The notes below the pieces were generated by a model. It worked only from the letters and a program-made list of their open reading frames with translations. It searched no databases and had not been told where the DNA came from. DNA of 51,031 nucleotides, taken from contig NZ_RKIJ01000004.1 in the NCBI RefSeq assembly GCF_003752595.1, positions 1 to 51,031 of the forward strand, written 5' to 3'. Below, piece by piece: positions 15,613-25,447 of the stretch; within the stretch, counting starts at the first letter, position 1, and the number at the start of each line of letters is the position of its first letter. This DNA comes from Cellulomonas sp. PhB143 (GTDB lineage Bacteria; Actinomycetota; Actinomycetes; Actinomycetales; Cellulomonadaceae). The translations under genes were made by a program, and so were the position numbers.

Positions 15613-17070
15613 GTGGAACCCGACCCTCTCGCCGACGCCTCGCGCCTGCGCACCCGCGCCAGCGTGCTGCACGCCGACGCGGACTCCTTCTTCGCCAGCG
15701 TCGAGCAGCGAGACAAGCCGTCGCTGCGCGGCAGGCCGGTACTCGTCGGCGGCACCGGCGGGCGGGGCGTCGTCTCCACCGCCTCCTACGAGGCCCGGCG
15801 CACGGGTGCGCGCTCGGCGATGCCGATGAGCCGGGCCCGCCGGCTCGCGCCGGCGGCGGCGGTCCTCGCACCCCGGTTCGAGGCCTATGCCGCCTACTCG
15901 CGCGTGATCATGGCCGAGCTCGCGGCGCTCTCCGACCTCGTCGAGCCGCTGAGCATCGACGAGGCGTTCGTCGACCTCGAGGCAGGCCCGCTCGCGCACG
16001 ACCCGGCGGCCGCCGCCGCGCAGGCGCGCGCCGGCGTCCGCGAGCGCACCGGGCTGGCCGTGTCGATCGGAGTCGGGCGGTCCAAGCTCGTCGCCAAGAT
16101 CGCGTCCGACGCCGCGAAGCCCGACGGCCTGCTCGTCGTCGTCCCCGCGGAGGAGGACGCGTTCCTGCTGCCCCTGCCGGTCCGGGCGGTGCCGGGCGTC
16201 GGGCCCGCCACGGCCGCCGCGCTCGAGCGGCTCGACGTGCGCACGGTCGCCGACCTGCGCCGCCAGGAGCTCGACGTCCTGACGATGACCGTCGGCGAGT
16301 CGGCGGGCACGACCCTGTACCGGCTCGCCCGGGGGGTGGACCTGCGGCCGGTCGCGCCGTCGGGCGAGCGCAAGTCCGTCGGCGCCGAGCGCACCTTCGC
16401 CGCCGACATCTTCGGCCCGGACGCCATCCGCACGGCGGTGGACGCCGTCGCGGACGAGGCGCTGCGCAGGCTGACCGCGCACGGCGGCGGTGCCCGGACG
16501 GTCGTCGCGAAGGTCCGCTTCGCCGACTTCACGACCGTCACCCGGTCGGTCACCCTCCCCCAGCCCAGCGCCGACGAGGCGGCGCTGCGCGCCGCCGCGC
16601 ACCAGGCGTCGCTCGCCGCGGGCATCAGCGACTCCGTGCGCCTGCTGGGCGTCTCGTTCCACAACCTCTCGCCGCACGCACAGCTCACGCTCGGGTGGGA
16701 CGGCGAGCCCCCAGCACCGGCGCCGGGGCCCGCTCCCGCTCCGGACGCGGTCCCCGAGGCGCCCACGGCGCCCACGGTGCCGGCCGTGCGACTGCTGGAC
16801 GAGGCGAACGCCCGGCCGGGCCTGGACGTCGAGCACGCGGACCTCGGCCGCGGCTGGGTCGTGCACGTGCGCGGCCGCCAGGCCACGGTGCGCTTCGAGT
16901 CCGTGGACACCCCGCCGGCGCGCTCGCGCGTGCTCGACCTGGACGCCGACCCGCTGGCCCTGGTCCCGCCGCTGGCGGCCGCGACGTTCGCCGACGTCGC
17001 CCCGCTCGCCGACGCCCCGGACCCGGCGGGGACGGCCGACGGGACCGGCGCGCCCGCCCCTGCCCCGTGA
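15613..17070 (+). CDS. dinB: DNA polymerase IV (Y family)
   Basis: Translesion DNA polymerase of 485 aa. The catalytic carboxylates appear in LHADADSFFASVE (Asp22) and LSIDEAFVD, and helix-hairpin-helix residues in VRAVPGVGPATAAALERL. The little-finger domain follows, with GERKSVGAERTF. After about residue 360 there is a Pro/Ala-rich linker and an extra ~100-residue tail containing GRGWVVHVRGRQATVRFE, longer than the ~350-aa core enzyme. No C-terminal beta-clamp pentapeptide is obvious. CAGAGT lies 6 nt before the GTG, suggesting a leaderless transcript. Convergent with hrpB, 11 bp between stops. Confidence 0.93.
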   Translation: MEPDPLADASRLRTRASVLHADADSFFASVEQRDKPSLRGRPVLVGGTGGRGVVSTASYEARRTGARSAMPMSRARRLAPAAAVLAPRFEAYAAYSRVIMAELAALSDLVEPLSIDEAFVDLEAGPLAHDPAAAAAQARAGVRERTGLAVSIGVGRSKLVAKIASDAAKPDGLLVVVPAEEDAFLLPLPVRAVPGVGPATAAALERLDVRTVADLRRQELDVLTMTVGESAGTTLYRLARGVDLRPVAPSGERKSVGAERTFAADIFGPDAIRTAVDAVADEALRRLTAHGGGARTVVAKVRFADFTTVTRSVTLPQPSADEAALRAAAHQASLAAGISDSVRLLGVSFHNLSPHAQLTLGWDGEPPAPAPGPAPAPDAVPEAPTAPTVPAVRLLDEANARPGLDVEHADLGRGWVVHVRGRQATVRFESVDTPPARSRVLDLDADPLALVPPLAAATFADVAPLADAPDPAGTADGTGAPAPAP

Positions 17071-17081
17071 GGCCGCCGCCG

Positions 17082-19604
17082 TCAGCGCGGTCGCCGGGGG
17101 CGCCGTTCCGGCTCGGCGGCCAGCGGGTCCTGCGGCCACGCGTGCTTCGGGTATCGGCCGCGCAGGTCGGACCGGACCTGGGCGTACCCGTCGGCCCAGA
17201 ACGACTCGAGGTCCGCGGTCACCGCGACGGGGCGCCCCGCCGGCGAGAGCAGGTGCACGAGCACCGGGACCCGCCCGTCGGCGACCCGCGGGGTCCGGCG
17301 CCACCCGAAGGTCTCCTGCAGGCGCACCGCGAGGACCGGCTGCTCGCCGGCGTAGTCCAGGCGCACCGCGGAGCCGCTCGGCACCGCGAGCCGCTCGGGC
17401 GCGAGCTCGTCGAGCCGCGCCGCCTCCGGCCACGGCAGGAGCCGCCGCAGCGCGCGGCCGACGTCGATGCGCGCCAGGTCGCCGGTGCGGCGCACGCCGA
17501 GCAGGTCGGGACCGAGCCACCCCTCGAGGTCGGCGAGCAGCGCGTCGTCGCCGACGTCGGGCCACGGCGTGCCGAGGGCGCCGTGCAGGAACGCGAGGCG
17601 TGACCGGAGCGCCGTCGCCGCCTCCGGCCAGCGCAACGCCGCGAGGCCTTCCCGGCGCAGCCCCTCGCGCACCGCGGCACGCACCGCCTCCGGCGCCGGA
17701 TCGGCCAGGCGGACGCTCGCGAGCTCGATGGCGCCCAGCCGGCGCACCGTGCGCGCGACGACGCGGCCGCCCTCCCAGCGCACCTCGTCCTCGTCGTGGA
17801 CGCCGCCGGCGACGGCCTCGACCGCGGTCGCCTCGTCGATCGGCGCGGCCGAGCGGACGACGGCGTCGCGCCGCCCGTCCGCGCGGTCGGCGTCCGCGAC
17901 CGCGAGCCAGGGGCTGCCGGCGAGCGGCGAGCCGTCGGGCAGGACGGCGCCCGTGCCCGAGGCCATCAGGTACGCACCGCCTCCGGGGCGCAGGCGCGCG
18001 ACCCGCCCCGGGTGGGCGAGCGCGGCGACGAGCCCGACGGCGGCGTCGTCGGCGAGCCGGGCGACCGGGGTCCCGCCTCCCGCGCCACCGGGCAGGGCGT
18101 CCCGCAGGCGACCGGCCTGCCGCGCCCACGCCGCGGCGTCCGGGCCGCCGCGGCGCACCGCGCGCAGGGCGGCCGCGAGGTCGCCGCCGGGCGCGCGGAC
18201 GTCCTCGGAGAGCAGGGCCACGACCTCGGCCGCCCGCCGCGCCCCCACGGTCGCGGCCGAGTCCAGCAGCGCGCGGGCCAGCCGCGGGTCCGCGGGGAAC
18301 GTGGCGATCTCGCGACCGCGCGCCGTCGCGGCGCCGGACGCGTCGAGCGCGCCGATCCCCCGCAGCGTCTCGTCGGCCGCCTCGAGCGCGGCGGCGGGCG
18401 GAGCGTCGAGCAGCGCGAGCCCCGCGCCGCCGGGCGCGCCCCAGCAGGCGAGCTCGAGCGCGAACGCCGTGAGGTCGGCGGTGCGGACCTCGGGCTCGGG
18501 GTGCGGGGCGAGGCGCGCGTGGTCGCCCTCGGACCAGCAGCGGTAGACCGCGCCGGGCGCCTCGCGGCCCGCGCGCCCGGCACGCTGCTCTGCGCCGGCC
18601 CGGCTGACCGCCACGGTCACGAGCCCCGAGAGCCCGCGCCGGTGGTCCGTGCGCGGGGTGCGCGCCAGGCCGGCGTCGACCACCACACGCACCCCCGGGA
18701 CGGTCAGGGAGGACTCCGCGACCGCGGTCGCGACCACGACCCGGCGTCGTCCGCCCGAGCCCGTGCCCGCGAGCGCCGCGTCCTGCTCCCGGGCGGACAG
18801 GCGTCCGTGCAGGGGCCGCACGTCGGCCGCCGCGCCCGCGAGCCGGCGGACGACGCCGTCGATCTCCCGCACGCCCGGGACGAAGACGAGCACGTCGCCC
18901 GGGCGCTCCTGCAGGGCGCGGCGCACGCAGCCGGCGACATGGTCGAGGAACGCCGGCGTCACGCCGCGGGCGTCGGTGCGCGGGGCGCGGGGCGGCGCCC
19001 ACACCGTCTCGACGGGGTGCAGCGCCCCGGCGACGCGCACGACGTCGACGGACGTCCCGCCGCGTCCGGCGAGGACGGCGGCGGTGCGCTCGGCCTCCAC
19101 GGTCGCCGACATGGCGACGACGGCGAGGTCGTCGCGCAGGTTCTCTCGCACGTCCACGGCGAGCGCGAGCGCGAGGTCGCCGTCGAGGTGGCGCTCGTGG
19201 ACCTCGTCCAGGACGACGGCGCAGACCCCGGGGAGCTCCGGGTCCCGCTGGAGCCGGCGCAGCAGGATGCCGCTGGTCACGAGCTCGACCCGGGTCTGCG
19301 CGCTCGTGCACGACTCGCCGCGCACGGAGAAGCCGACCGTGCGCCCGACCGGTTCGCCCACCAGGTGCGCCAGACGCCGGGCCGCGGCCCGTGCGGCGAT
19401 CCGGCGCGGCTGGGTGACGACCACCCGCCCGGGCAGCGCCCCCGCGAGCGCCGGGGGCACCAGCGTGGTCTTGCCGGTGCCCGGGGGTGCCTGGACCACC
19501 ACGGCGCCGCGCCCGGCGGCCGCCGCCACGACGTCGGCCAGGTGTGCCGCCACGGGGAGGTCGGGCGGGTCCGCGAGCAGCCGGGCGATCGGGTCGAGGG
19601 GCAC
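17082..19604 (-). CDS. hrpB: ATP-dependent helicase HrpB (DExH box)
   Basis: DExH-box RNA-type helicase of about 840 aa. Motif I is APPGTGKTT, motif Ia TQPRRIAARA, motif II DEVHER, motif III SAT, and motif VI lies in SRAGAEQRAGRAGRE. The HrpB-specific C-terminal domain ends with ESFWADGYAQVRSDLRGRYPKHAWP, the diagnostic tail of the family. I choose the GTG at 19604 (PLDPIARLL) because CAGACT sits 6 nt upstream, as in other leaderless genes here; a GTG at 19622 would add six residues. Biological role of bacterial HrpB is poorly defined. Confidence 0.92.
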   Translation of the reverse strand: MPLDPIARLLADPPDLPVAAHLADVVAAAAGRGAVVVQAPPGTGKTTLVPPALAGALPGRVVVTQPRRIAARAAARRLAHLVGEPVGRTVGFSVRGESCTSAQTRVELVTSGILLRRLQRDPELPGVCAVVLDEVHERHLDGDLALALAVDVRENLRDDLAVVAMSATVEAERTAAVLAGRGGTSVDVVRVAGALHPVETVWAPPRAPRTDARGVTPAFLDHVAGCVRRALQERPGDVLVFVPGVREIDGVVRRLAGAAADVRPLHGRLSAREQDAALAGTGSGGRRRVVVATAVAESSLTVPGVRVVVDAGLARTPRTDHRRGLSGLVTVAVSRAGAEQRAGRAGREAPGAVYRCWSEGDHARLAPHPEPEVRTADLTAFALELACWGAPGGAGLALLDAPPAAALEAADETLRGIGALDASGAATARGREIATFPADPRLARALLDSAATVGARRAAEVVALLSEDVRAPGGDLAAALRAVRRGGPDAAAWARQAGRLRDALPGGAGGGTPVARLADDAAVGLVAALAHPGRVARLRPGGGAYLMASGTGAVLPDGSPLAGSPWLAVADADRADGRRDAVVRSAAPIDEATAVEAVAGGVHDEDEVRWEGGRVVARTVRRLGAIELASVRLADPAPEAVRAAVREGLRREGLAALRWPEAATALRSRLAFLHGALGTPWPDVGDDALLADLEGWLGPDLLGVRRTGDLARIDVGRALRRLLPWPEAARLDELAPERLAVPSGSAVRLDYAGEQPVLAVRLQETFGWRRTPRVADGRVPVLVHLLSPAGRPVAVTADLESFWADGYAQVRSDLRGRYPKHAWPQDPLAAEPERRPRRPR

Positions 19605-19681
19605 CCGACGAGTCTGCCGCACGTCCCGGCCGCCGCGTCCGGCGGGTACACAGCGGGTGCCCGCCGGGTAATCTCGGTCAC

Positions 19682-20002
19682 ATGTGCCGGAACATCACCG
19701 CGCTGCGCGGTCTCGAGCCCGAGGCGACCGACGAGGAGATCGAGGCCGCCGCCCTGCAGTTCGTGCGCAAGGTCGCGGGGATCGGCGCCGTCAGCGCCGT
19801 GACCCGCGCGCCCGTGGAGCGCGCCACGGCGGAGGTGGCGGACGTCGTCCGCCGGCTGCTGACCGAGCTTCCCGAGCGCAAGGTGCCGCCGAAGAACGAC
19901 CCGCCGCTGCGCCGGGCCGAGGTGCGGGCCCGCATCGCGGCGCGCGAGGCGCACGAGCGCGCCCACGAGCTCGGGCTGCCGCACGAGCACGCCCACGCGT
20001 AG
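19682..20002 (+). CDS. DUF2277 family protein
   Basis: Small conserved protein of 106 aa beginning MCRNITALRGLEPEATDEEI, the diagnostic N-terminus of DUF2277. The C-terminus is His-rich (AHERAHELGLPHEHAHA), which could bind metal. Middle residues PERKVPPKNDPP are conserved-looking. TAATCT lies 7 nt before the ATG with no ribosome binding site, so the mRNA is probably leaderless and divergent from hrpB. Function unknown. Confidence 0.85.
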   Translation: MCRNITALRGLEPEATDEEIEAAALQFVRKVAGIGAVSAVTRAPVERATAEVADVVRRLLTELPERKVPPKNDPPLRRAEVRARIAAREAHERAHELGLPHEHAHA

Positions 20003-20039
20003 GCAGCGCCGGGGCCGGCGCGGGCTAGGGTGGTCGCTC

Positions 20040-20339
20040 GTGAGCGACGAGCGTCAGGACGAACCCGCCCCCGCGGTGAGCGCGGCGATGCGCCGCGCCA
20101 AGGCCGAGGCCCAGGCGTCGCACGTGACCGTCGGGCAGGTGGAGCACGCGGCCTCGGGCGCGGTCACCATCGGCTGCTCGTGCGGCATGACGCTGACCAA
20201 CGGGCCGGGCTGGTCGCTGGACGAGCACATCCGCCTGCACCGGGCCGAGGCCCGCTACCTGGCGCTCAGCCTCGTCGCCCCCGCGGGGATGCCGCGGCTG
20301 ATCGACGTCGACGCCGACCGCGTGCCGCGGCTGCGCTGA
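20040..20339 (+). CDS. Small hypothetical protein with CSC motif
   Basis: Protein of 99 aa, family not recognised. A basic helical N-terminus (AMRRAKAEAQA) precedes a small beta region containing GCSCGMTLTNGPGWSLDEHIRLHRAEARYL; the CSC plus HIRLH spacing resembles a degenerate treble-clef or zinc-knuckle, but only two Cys are present. TAGGGT lies 8 nt before the GTG. Coding third-position GC is strong. Confidence 0.7.
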   Translation: MSDERQDEPAPAVSAAMRRAKAEAQASHVTVGQVEHAASGAVTIGCSCGMTLTNGPGWSLDEHIRLHRAEARYLALSLVAPAGMPRLIDVDADRVPRLR

Positions 20340-20354
20340 GCTCCCGCCGGACGC

Positions 20355-20576
20355 TCAGAGCTCGTCCGGGTCGTCCCAGGACTTGCCCGACGAGGCGCGC
20401 TCGATGCGCCCGCGGTCGCGCTCGCGCAGCGACTGCGGAGCGCGGGAGGCGTCGCCGCCGGAGAGGACGTCGCCGGTGCCGGCGTCCTTGTCGGTGCGGG
20501 GCGAGATGCGGGCCGAGCCGATGTCCGAGGTGTTCGGGTCGTCGGTGCGGCGTCGGGGACCGGGGTTCGTGGTCAT
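20355..20576 (-). CDS. Small hydrophilic hypothetical protein
   Basis: Protein of 73 aa, highly polar with many Asp, Arg, Ser and Gly, and likely disordered (TNPGPRRRTDDPNTSDIGSA and IERASSGKSWDDPDEL). TAGACC lies 6 nt before the ATG. Convergent with the preceding small gene. No family recognised; it could be a small actinobacterial stress-type protein, but nothing shows this. Confidence 0.55.
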   Translation of the reverse strand: MTTNPGPRRRTDDPNTSDIGSARISPRTDKDAGTGDVLSGGDASRAPQSLRERDRGRIERASSGKSWDDPDEL

Positions 20577-20738
20577 GGTTCCGGTCTACCAGCACCCGCC
20601 GCCCGACGCAGCGTGCGACACAGCCTCGTAACACATGTCGACAGATCTTCACTCGATGCTCCGAAAAGGCCCGAGACCTGCACCGCGACCCCCGCGGACC
20701 GCAACGCGTCGGCAACGTGGAGGTGCGATCATTCCAGG

Positions 20739-22856
20739 ATGCAGATCTGGCCTGGACGCCCCTACCCGCTCGGCGCGACGTTCGACGGGAGCGGGACCAA
20801 CTTCGCACTCTTCTCGGAGGTCGCCGACCTCGTGGAGCTGTGCCTCATCGACGACGACGGCACGGAGACCCGGATCGCGATCGAGGAGGTCGACGCGCAC
20901 GTGTGGCACGCCTACCTCCCCTCGGTCGCACCCGGTCAGCGGTACGGGTACCGCGTGCACGGCCCCTACGACCCCGAGCACGGGCAGCGCTGCAACCCCA
21001 GCAAGCTGCTGCTGGACCCGTACGCCAAGGCGATCGACGGGATGGTGGACGGCGACGAGTCGCTGTTCTCCTACCGGTTCGACGCGCCCGACGAGAAGAA
21101 CGACGACGACTCGGCCGCCCACACGATGGTCTCGGTGGTGCACAACCCGTTCTTCGACTGGGGCCACGACCGCCCGCCGGGCCACGACTACCACGACAGC
21201 GTCATCTACGAGGCCCACGTCAAGGGCCTGACGATGCAGCACCCGGACGTGCCCGAGGAGATCCGCGGCACCTACGCCGCCATCGCGCACCCGGCGATCA
21301 TCGAGCACCTGACGTCCCTGGGGATCACCGCCATCGAGCTCATGCCCGTGCACCAGTTCGTCAACGACCCGGGGCTGGTCGAGAAGGGCCTGACGAACTA
21401 CTGGGGCTACAACACGATCGGCTTCTTCTCCCCGCACAACGGCTACGCCGGCTACGGCACGCGCGGCCAGCAGGTCATGGAGTTCAAGTCCATGGTCAAG
21501 GCGCTGCACGACCACGACATCGAGGTCATCCTCGACGTCGTCTACAACCACACCGCCGAGGGCAACCACCAGGGCCCGACCCTCTCGTTCCGCGGCATCG
21601 ACAACGCCGCGTACTACCGGCTGGTGGACGGCGACGAGGCGCACTACTTCGACACGACGGGCACGGGCAACTCGCTGCTCATGCGCTCGCCGCACGTGCT
21701 GCAGCTGATCATGGACTCGCTGCGGTACTGGGTCGAGGAGATGCACGTCGACGGGTTCCGCTTCGACCTCGCCGCGACGCTGGCCCGGCAGTTCCACGAG
21801 GTCGACCGGCTCTCGGCGTTCTTCGACATCGTCCAGCAGGACCCGATCATCTCCCAGGTCAAGCTGATCGCCGAGCCGTGGGACCTGGGCGACGGCGGCT
21901 ACCAGGTCGGCGGGTTCCCGCCGCTGTGGACCGAGTGGAACGGCAAGTACCGCGACACGGTGCGCGACTTCTGGCGGGGCGAGCCCTCGACGCTGCCGGA
22001 GCTCGCGAGCCGCCTGACGGGCTCCTCGGACCTCTACGAGCACTCCGGCCGCCGGCCCATCGCGTCGATCAACTTCATCACGGCGCACGACGGCTTCACC
22101 CTCAACGACGTGGTCTCGTACAACGACAAGCACAACGAGGCCAACGGCGAGGGCGGCAACGACGGCGAGAGCCACAACCGCTCCTGGAACTGCGGCGTCG
22201 AGGGCCCGACGGACGACGAGGAGGTGCTGCACCTGCGCGCGCGCCAGCGCCGCAACTTCCTCACCACGCTGCTGCTCTCGCAGGGCGTGCCGATGATCGC
22301 GCACGGGGACGAGCTCGGCCGCACCCAGCAGGGCAACAACAACGTCTACTGCCACGACGACGAGCTCTCCTGGGTCGACTGGGACCTGGACGAGGGCAAC
22401 ACGGAGCTGCTCGAGTTCACGCGGGGCCTCGTGGCGCTGCGGCGCGAGCACCCGGTGCTGCACCGGCGCCGGTTCTTCGTGGGACGCGACGGCGACCAGG
22501 CGGAGGGCACGGTCCCGGACATCGAGTGGTTCGACATCACCGGCGAGCGGATGGACGACGTCGACTGGAACAGCTCCTACGCCCGCTCGGTGATGGTGTT
22601 CCTCAACGGCGACGACATCTCCGAGCGCGACGGGCGGGGTGAGCCCGTCGTCGACGACTCGTTCCTGCTGCTGCTCAACGCCCACTCGGACGCGCTCGAC
22701 TTCGTCATGCCGGCGGGCGACTACGGCGAGGAGTGGACGGTCGTGCTCGACACCGACCACGCCGTCAGCCCCGGCGACACCTTCGCCCCGGGGAAGAAGC
22801 TCACGGCGGAGGGGCGCTCCGTCGTCGTCCTCTCCCGCGGGTCCGCGATCGCATGA
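20739..22856 (+). CDS. glgX: Glycogen debranching enzyme GlgX/TreX
   Basis: GH13 isoamylase-type debranching enzyme of 705 aa that hydrolyses alpha-1,6 branches of glycogen or limit dextrins. It has an N-terminal CBM48-like domain (YPLGATFDGSGTNFALFSE), then the TIM barrel with DVVYNHTAEGN, nucleophile Asp in DGFRFDLA, acid/base Glu in IAEPWD and stabiliser in NFITAHDGFT. It is followed directly by treY (ATGA overlap), so it most likely supplies linear maltodextrin to TreY/TreZ, as TreX does. No strong ribosome binding site precedes the ATG; GATCAT 6 nt upstream may be a -10. The 162 bp before it hold no other gene. Confidence 0.95.
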   Translation: MQIWPGRPYPLGATFDGSGTNFALFSEVADLVELCLIDDDGTETRIAIEEVDAHVWHAYLPSVAPGQRYGYRVHGPYDPEHGQRCNPSKLLLDPYAKAIDGMVDGDESLFSYRFDAPDEKNDDDSAAHTMVSVVHNPFFDWGHDRPPGHDYHDSVIYEAHVKGLTMQHPDVPEEIRGTYAAIAHPAIIEHLTSLGITAIELMPVHQFVNDPGLVEKGLTNYWGYNTIGFFSPHNGYAGYGTRGQQVMEFKSMVKALHDHDIEVILDVVYNHTAEGNHQGPTLSFRGIDNAAYYRLVDGDEAHYFDTTGTGNSLLMRSPHVLQLIMDSLRYWVEEMHVDGFRFDLAATLARQFHEVDRLSAFFDIVQQDPIISQVKLIAEPWDLGDGGYQVGGFPPLWTEWNGKYRDTVRDFWRGEPSTLPELASRLTGSSDLYEHSGRRPIASINFITAHDGFTLNDVVSYNDKHNEANGEGGNDGESHNRSWNCGVEGPTDDEEVLHLRARQRRNFLTTLLLSQGVPMIAHGDELGRTQQGNNNVYCHDDELSWVDWDLDEGNTELLEFTRGLVALRREHPVLHRRRFFVGRDGDQAEGTVPDIEWFDITGERMDDVDWNSSYARSVMVFLNGDDISERDGRGEPVVDDSFLLLLNAHSDALDFVMPAGDYGEEWTVVLDTDHAVSPGDTFAPGKKLTAEGRSVVVLSRGSAIA

Positions 22857-25447
22857 GGGACCGCCGCCGCCCGGCCCCGGGCCGCCCGTACCCGACGTCG
22901 ACGTACCGGCTGCAGCTGAGCGCGGAGCTGACGTTCGACGACGCCGCGGCGCAGGTCCCGTACCTCGCGTCGCTCGGGGTCAGCCACCTGTACCTGTCCC
23001 CGGTCCTGCAGGCGGCGCCCGGCTCGACCCACGGGTACGACGTCGTCGACCACTCGCGGGTCAGCGACGTCCTGGGCGGTCGCGCGGGCCTGGAGCGGCT
23101 CTCCGCCGCGGCTCGGGGGGCCGGGCTGGGGCTGGTGGTCGACGTCGTCCCCAACCACATGGCCGTCCCGACGCCCGTGTGGCACAACCGCGCCCTGTGG
23201 TCGGTGCTCGCGCAGGGCCCGGAGTCCCCGTACGCGCACTGGTTCGACGTCGACTGGTCCTCCGACGACGGTGCGGTGCTCATGCCGGTGCTCGGCGCGC
23301 GCATCGGCGACGTCCTGGCCTCCGGCGAGCTCGTCCTCGACGAGATCGAGGTGCCCGTCGCCGCGACGGGCGACCGGCTGGACGCGCCCGCCACGGTGAC
23401 GGTGCTGCGCTACTACGACCACGTCTTCCCCGTGCGCCCCGGGACGGAGGACCTGCCGCTCGCCGAGCTCGTCGAGCGCCAGCACTACCGGCTGGCGTTC
23501 TGGCGCGTCGCGGACGAGGAGCTCAACTACCGGCGGTTCTTCGACGTCGGGACGCTCGCGGCGATCCGGGTCGAGGACGAGCGCGTCTTCGACGCCACCC
23601 ACGCGGTGCTCCTCGCCCTGATCGCCGACGGCACGGTCGACGGCCTGCGCATCGACCACCCCGACGGCCTCGCCGACCCGGGCCGGTACCTCGAGCGCCT
23701 GGAGGAGGCCACGGGCGGCGCGTGGGTCGTCGTCGAGAAGATCCTCGCCGGCGAGGAGCGCCTGCCGCCGGAGTGGGCGACCGTCGGGACCACCGGCTAC
23801 GAGGGCCTGTGGCGCCTGCAGTCGCTGTTCGTCGACGCGGGCGGTCGGGCGGCGCTCGCCGCGCTGGCCGAGTCCCTCACCGGGGACGGGCCGGGCGGGC
23901 TCGCCGAGCTCGTGACCCGGTCCAAGCGCGAGGTCGTCGACGGCCCGCTGGACGCCGAGGTGCACCGGCTCACGGACCTGGCGGCCGGCGTCTGCCGCGA
24001 CGACCCGCGCCTGCGCGACCACACGTGGCGCGGGCTCAACGAGTGCCTCGCCGCCCTGCTCGTCGCCTTCGACCGGTACCGGTCCTACGTGGTGCCCGGC
24101 GAGACCCCACGCCGCGAGCCGGTCGAGGTCACCCTCGACGCCGCGGCCCGCGCCCGCGCCGTCCTGCCCGCCACGCGGCACGAGACCCTCGACGTGGTCG
24201 TCGAGCTGCTGCTGGGCCGCGAGGTCGGCAGCGCGGGGCGCACCCACGAGCCGCGCCGCGACGAGCTCGTCGTGCGCTTCCAGCAGGTGTGCGGCGCGGT
24301 CATGGCCAAGGGCATCGAGGACACCGCGTTCTACCGCTGGACGGAGCTGACGTCGCTGTGCGAGGTGGGCGGCGAGCCGGACCGGTTCGCGCTCGCGCTG
24401 CACGAGTGGCACGCGTTCGCCCACCGCGCCCGCAACGCCACCCCGCTGGGGCTGACGACGACGTCGACGCACGACACCAAGCGCGGCGAGGACACGCGCG
24501 CAGCGATCGGCGTGCTCAGCGAGTTCGCCGAGGCGTGGGCCGGGCTCGTCGCCACCCTCCGCGCGGCGTCGGCCGCCTACCGGTCCTCCCCCGTGGACGG
24601 GCGCGCCGAGAACCTGCTGTGGCAGACGCTCGCCGGGACGTGGGTGCCGGACGGCTCTGCGGCCGGGCCGATCGGCGCCGACCGGCTGGTGGCCTACCTG
24701 ACCAAGGCGCTGCGCGAGGCCAAGCTGCGCACGTCGTGGACGTCGCCCGACGACGCCTACGAGCAGGCCGTGGAGCGTCTCGCGCGCGGCGCGCTCGAGG
24801 ACCCGGCCGTCCTGGAGGCCATCGGCGGCTGGGCGGAGCGGCACCTGGAGCCGCTGCGCGCCGCCGCGCTCGGCACCAAGCTGGTCCAGCTGACCATGCC
24901 GGGGGTCGCGGACGTGTATCAGGGCAGCGAGGGCTACCGGCCCACGCTCGTGGACCCGGACAACCGCCATCCCGCCGACGTCGCCGCGCTCGCCGCGCGG
25001 CTCGAGCGGCTGGACGCCGGCGAGGGCGCGCGCTCCCTGAACAGCCAGAAGCTGCTCGTGACCTCCCGCGCGCTGCGGCTGCGGCGCGAGCGGCCCGAGG
25101 CGTTCGTCGGCGAGGACGCCGGGTACGAGCCCGTGCCGACCTCCTCGACGTGCGCGGTGGCGTTCGCCCGGACGGTCGACCACGTGCCCAGCACGGTCAC
25201 CGTCGTCACGCGCCTCGCCGGCACCGTCGAGCGGTTCGGCGGGTGGACGGGGCACACGGTCGCGCTGCCCGTGGTGCCGGGCCGGTGGGTGGACCGGCTC
25301 ACGGGCCGCTCGTACGCGTCCGGGGCCGTCCCCATCGAGGACGTGCTCGCCGATCTGCCGGTCGCCCTGCTGGTCAGCGAGCCGCGGCCCGGCGCGGACC
25401 CGGAGCACGCCGCGTCGGCGGGACAGGAGGGGACCGGTGGCCGGTGA
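22853..25447 (+). CDS. treY: Maltooligosyl trehalose synthase
   Basis: GH13 intramolecular transglucosidase of 864 aa that converts the reducing-end maltose of a maltodextrin to a trehalose unit. Family blocks: PTSTYRLQLSAELTFDDAA at the N-terminus, SPVLQAAPGSTHGYDVVDH, VVDVVPNHMAV, DGLRIDHPDGLADP (nucleophile Asp), VVVEKILAGEE (acid/base Glu), VMAKGIEDTAFYRW, TSTHDTKRGEDTRARI-like and PGVADVYQGSE. The start overlaps the glgX stop as ATGA. Length is within the usual range, slightly long. Confidence 0.95.
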   Translation: MRDRRRPAPGRPYPTSTYRLQLSAELTFDDAAAQVPYLASLGVSHLYLSPVLQAAPGSTHGYDVVDHSRVSDVLGGRAGLERLSAAARGAGLGLVVDVVPNHMAVPTPVWHNRALWSVLAQGPESPYAHWFDVDWSSDDGAVLMPVLGARIGDVLASGELVLDEIEVPVAATGDRLDAPATVTVLRYYDHVFPVRPGTEDLPLAELVERQHYRLAFWRVADEELNYRRFFDVGTLAAIRVEDERVFDATHAVLLALIADGTVDGLRIDHPDGLADPGRYLERLEEATGGAWVVVEKILAGEERLPPEWATVGTTGYEGLWRLQSLFVDAGGRAALAALAESLTGDGPGGLAELVTRSKREVVDGPLDAEVHRLTDLAAGVCRDDPRLRDHTWRGLNECLAALLVAFDRYRSYVVPGETPRREPVEVTLDAAARARAVLPATRHETLDVVVELLLGREVGSAGRTHEPRRDELVVRFQQVCGAVMAKGIEDTAFYRWTELTSLCEVGGEPDRFALALHEWHAFAHRARNATPLGLTTTSTHDTKRGEDTRAAIGVLSEFAEAWAGLVATLRAASAAYRSSPVDGRAENLLWQTLAGTWVPDGSAAGPIGADRLVAYLTKALREAKLRTSWTSPDDAYEQAVERLARGALEDPAVLEAIGGWAERHLEPLRAAALGTKLVQLTMPGVADVYQGSEGYRPTLVDPDNRHPADVAALAARLERLDAGEGARSLNSQKLLVTSRALRLRRERPEAFVGEDAGYEPVPTSSTCAVAFARTVDHVPSTVTVVTRLAGTVERFGGWTGHTVALPVVPGRWVDRLTGRSYASGAVPIEDVLADLPVALLVSEPRPGADPEHAASAGQEGTGGR

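Noticed and set aside
14620-19311. 1563-codon minus-strand open frame
   Set aside because: It is antisense to dinB and the hydrolase and out of frame with hrpB. Arg/Ala/Gly-rich low-complexity translation; long open frames are expected by chance at this GC content.
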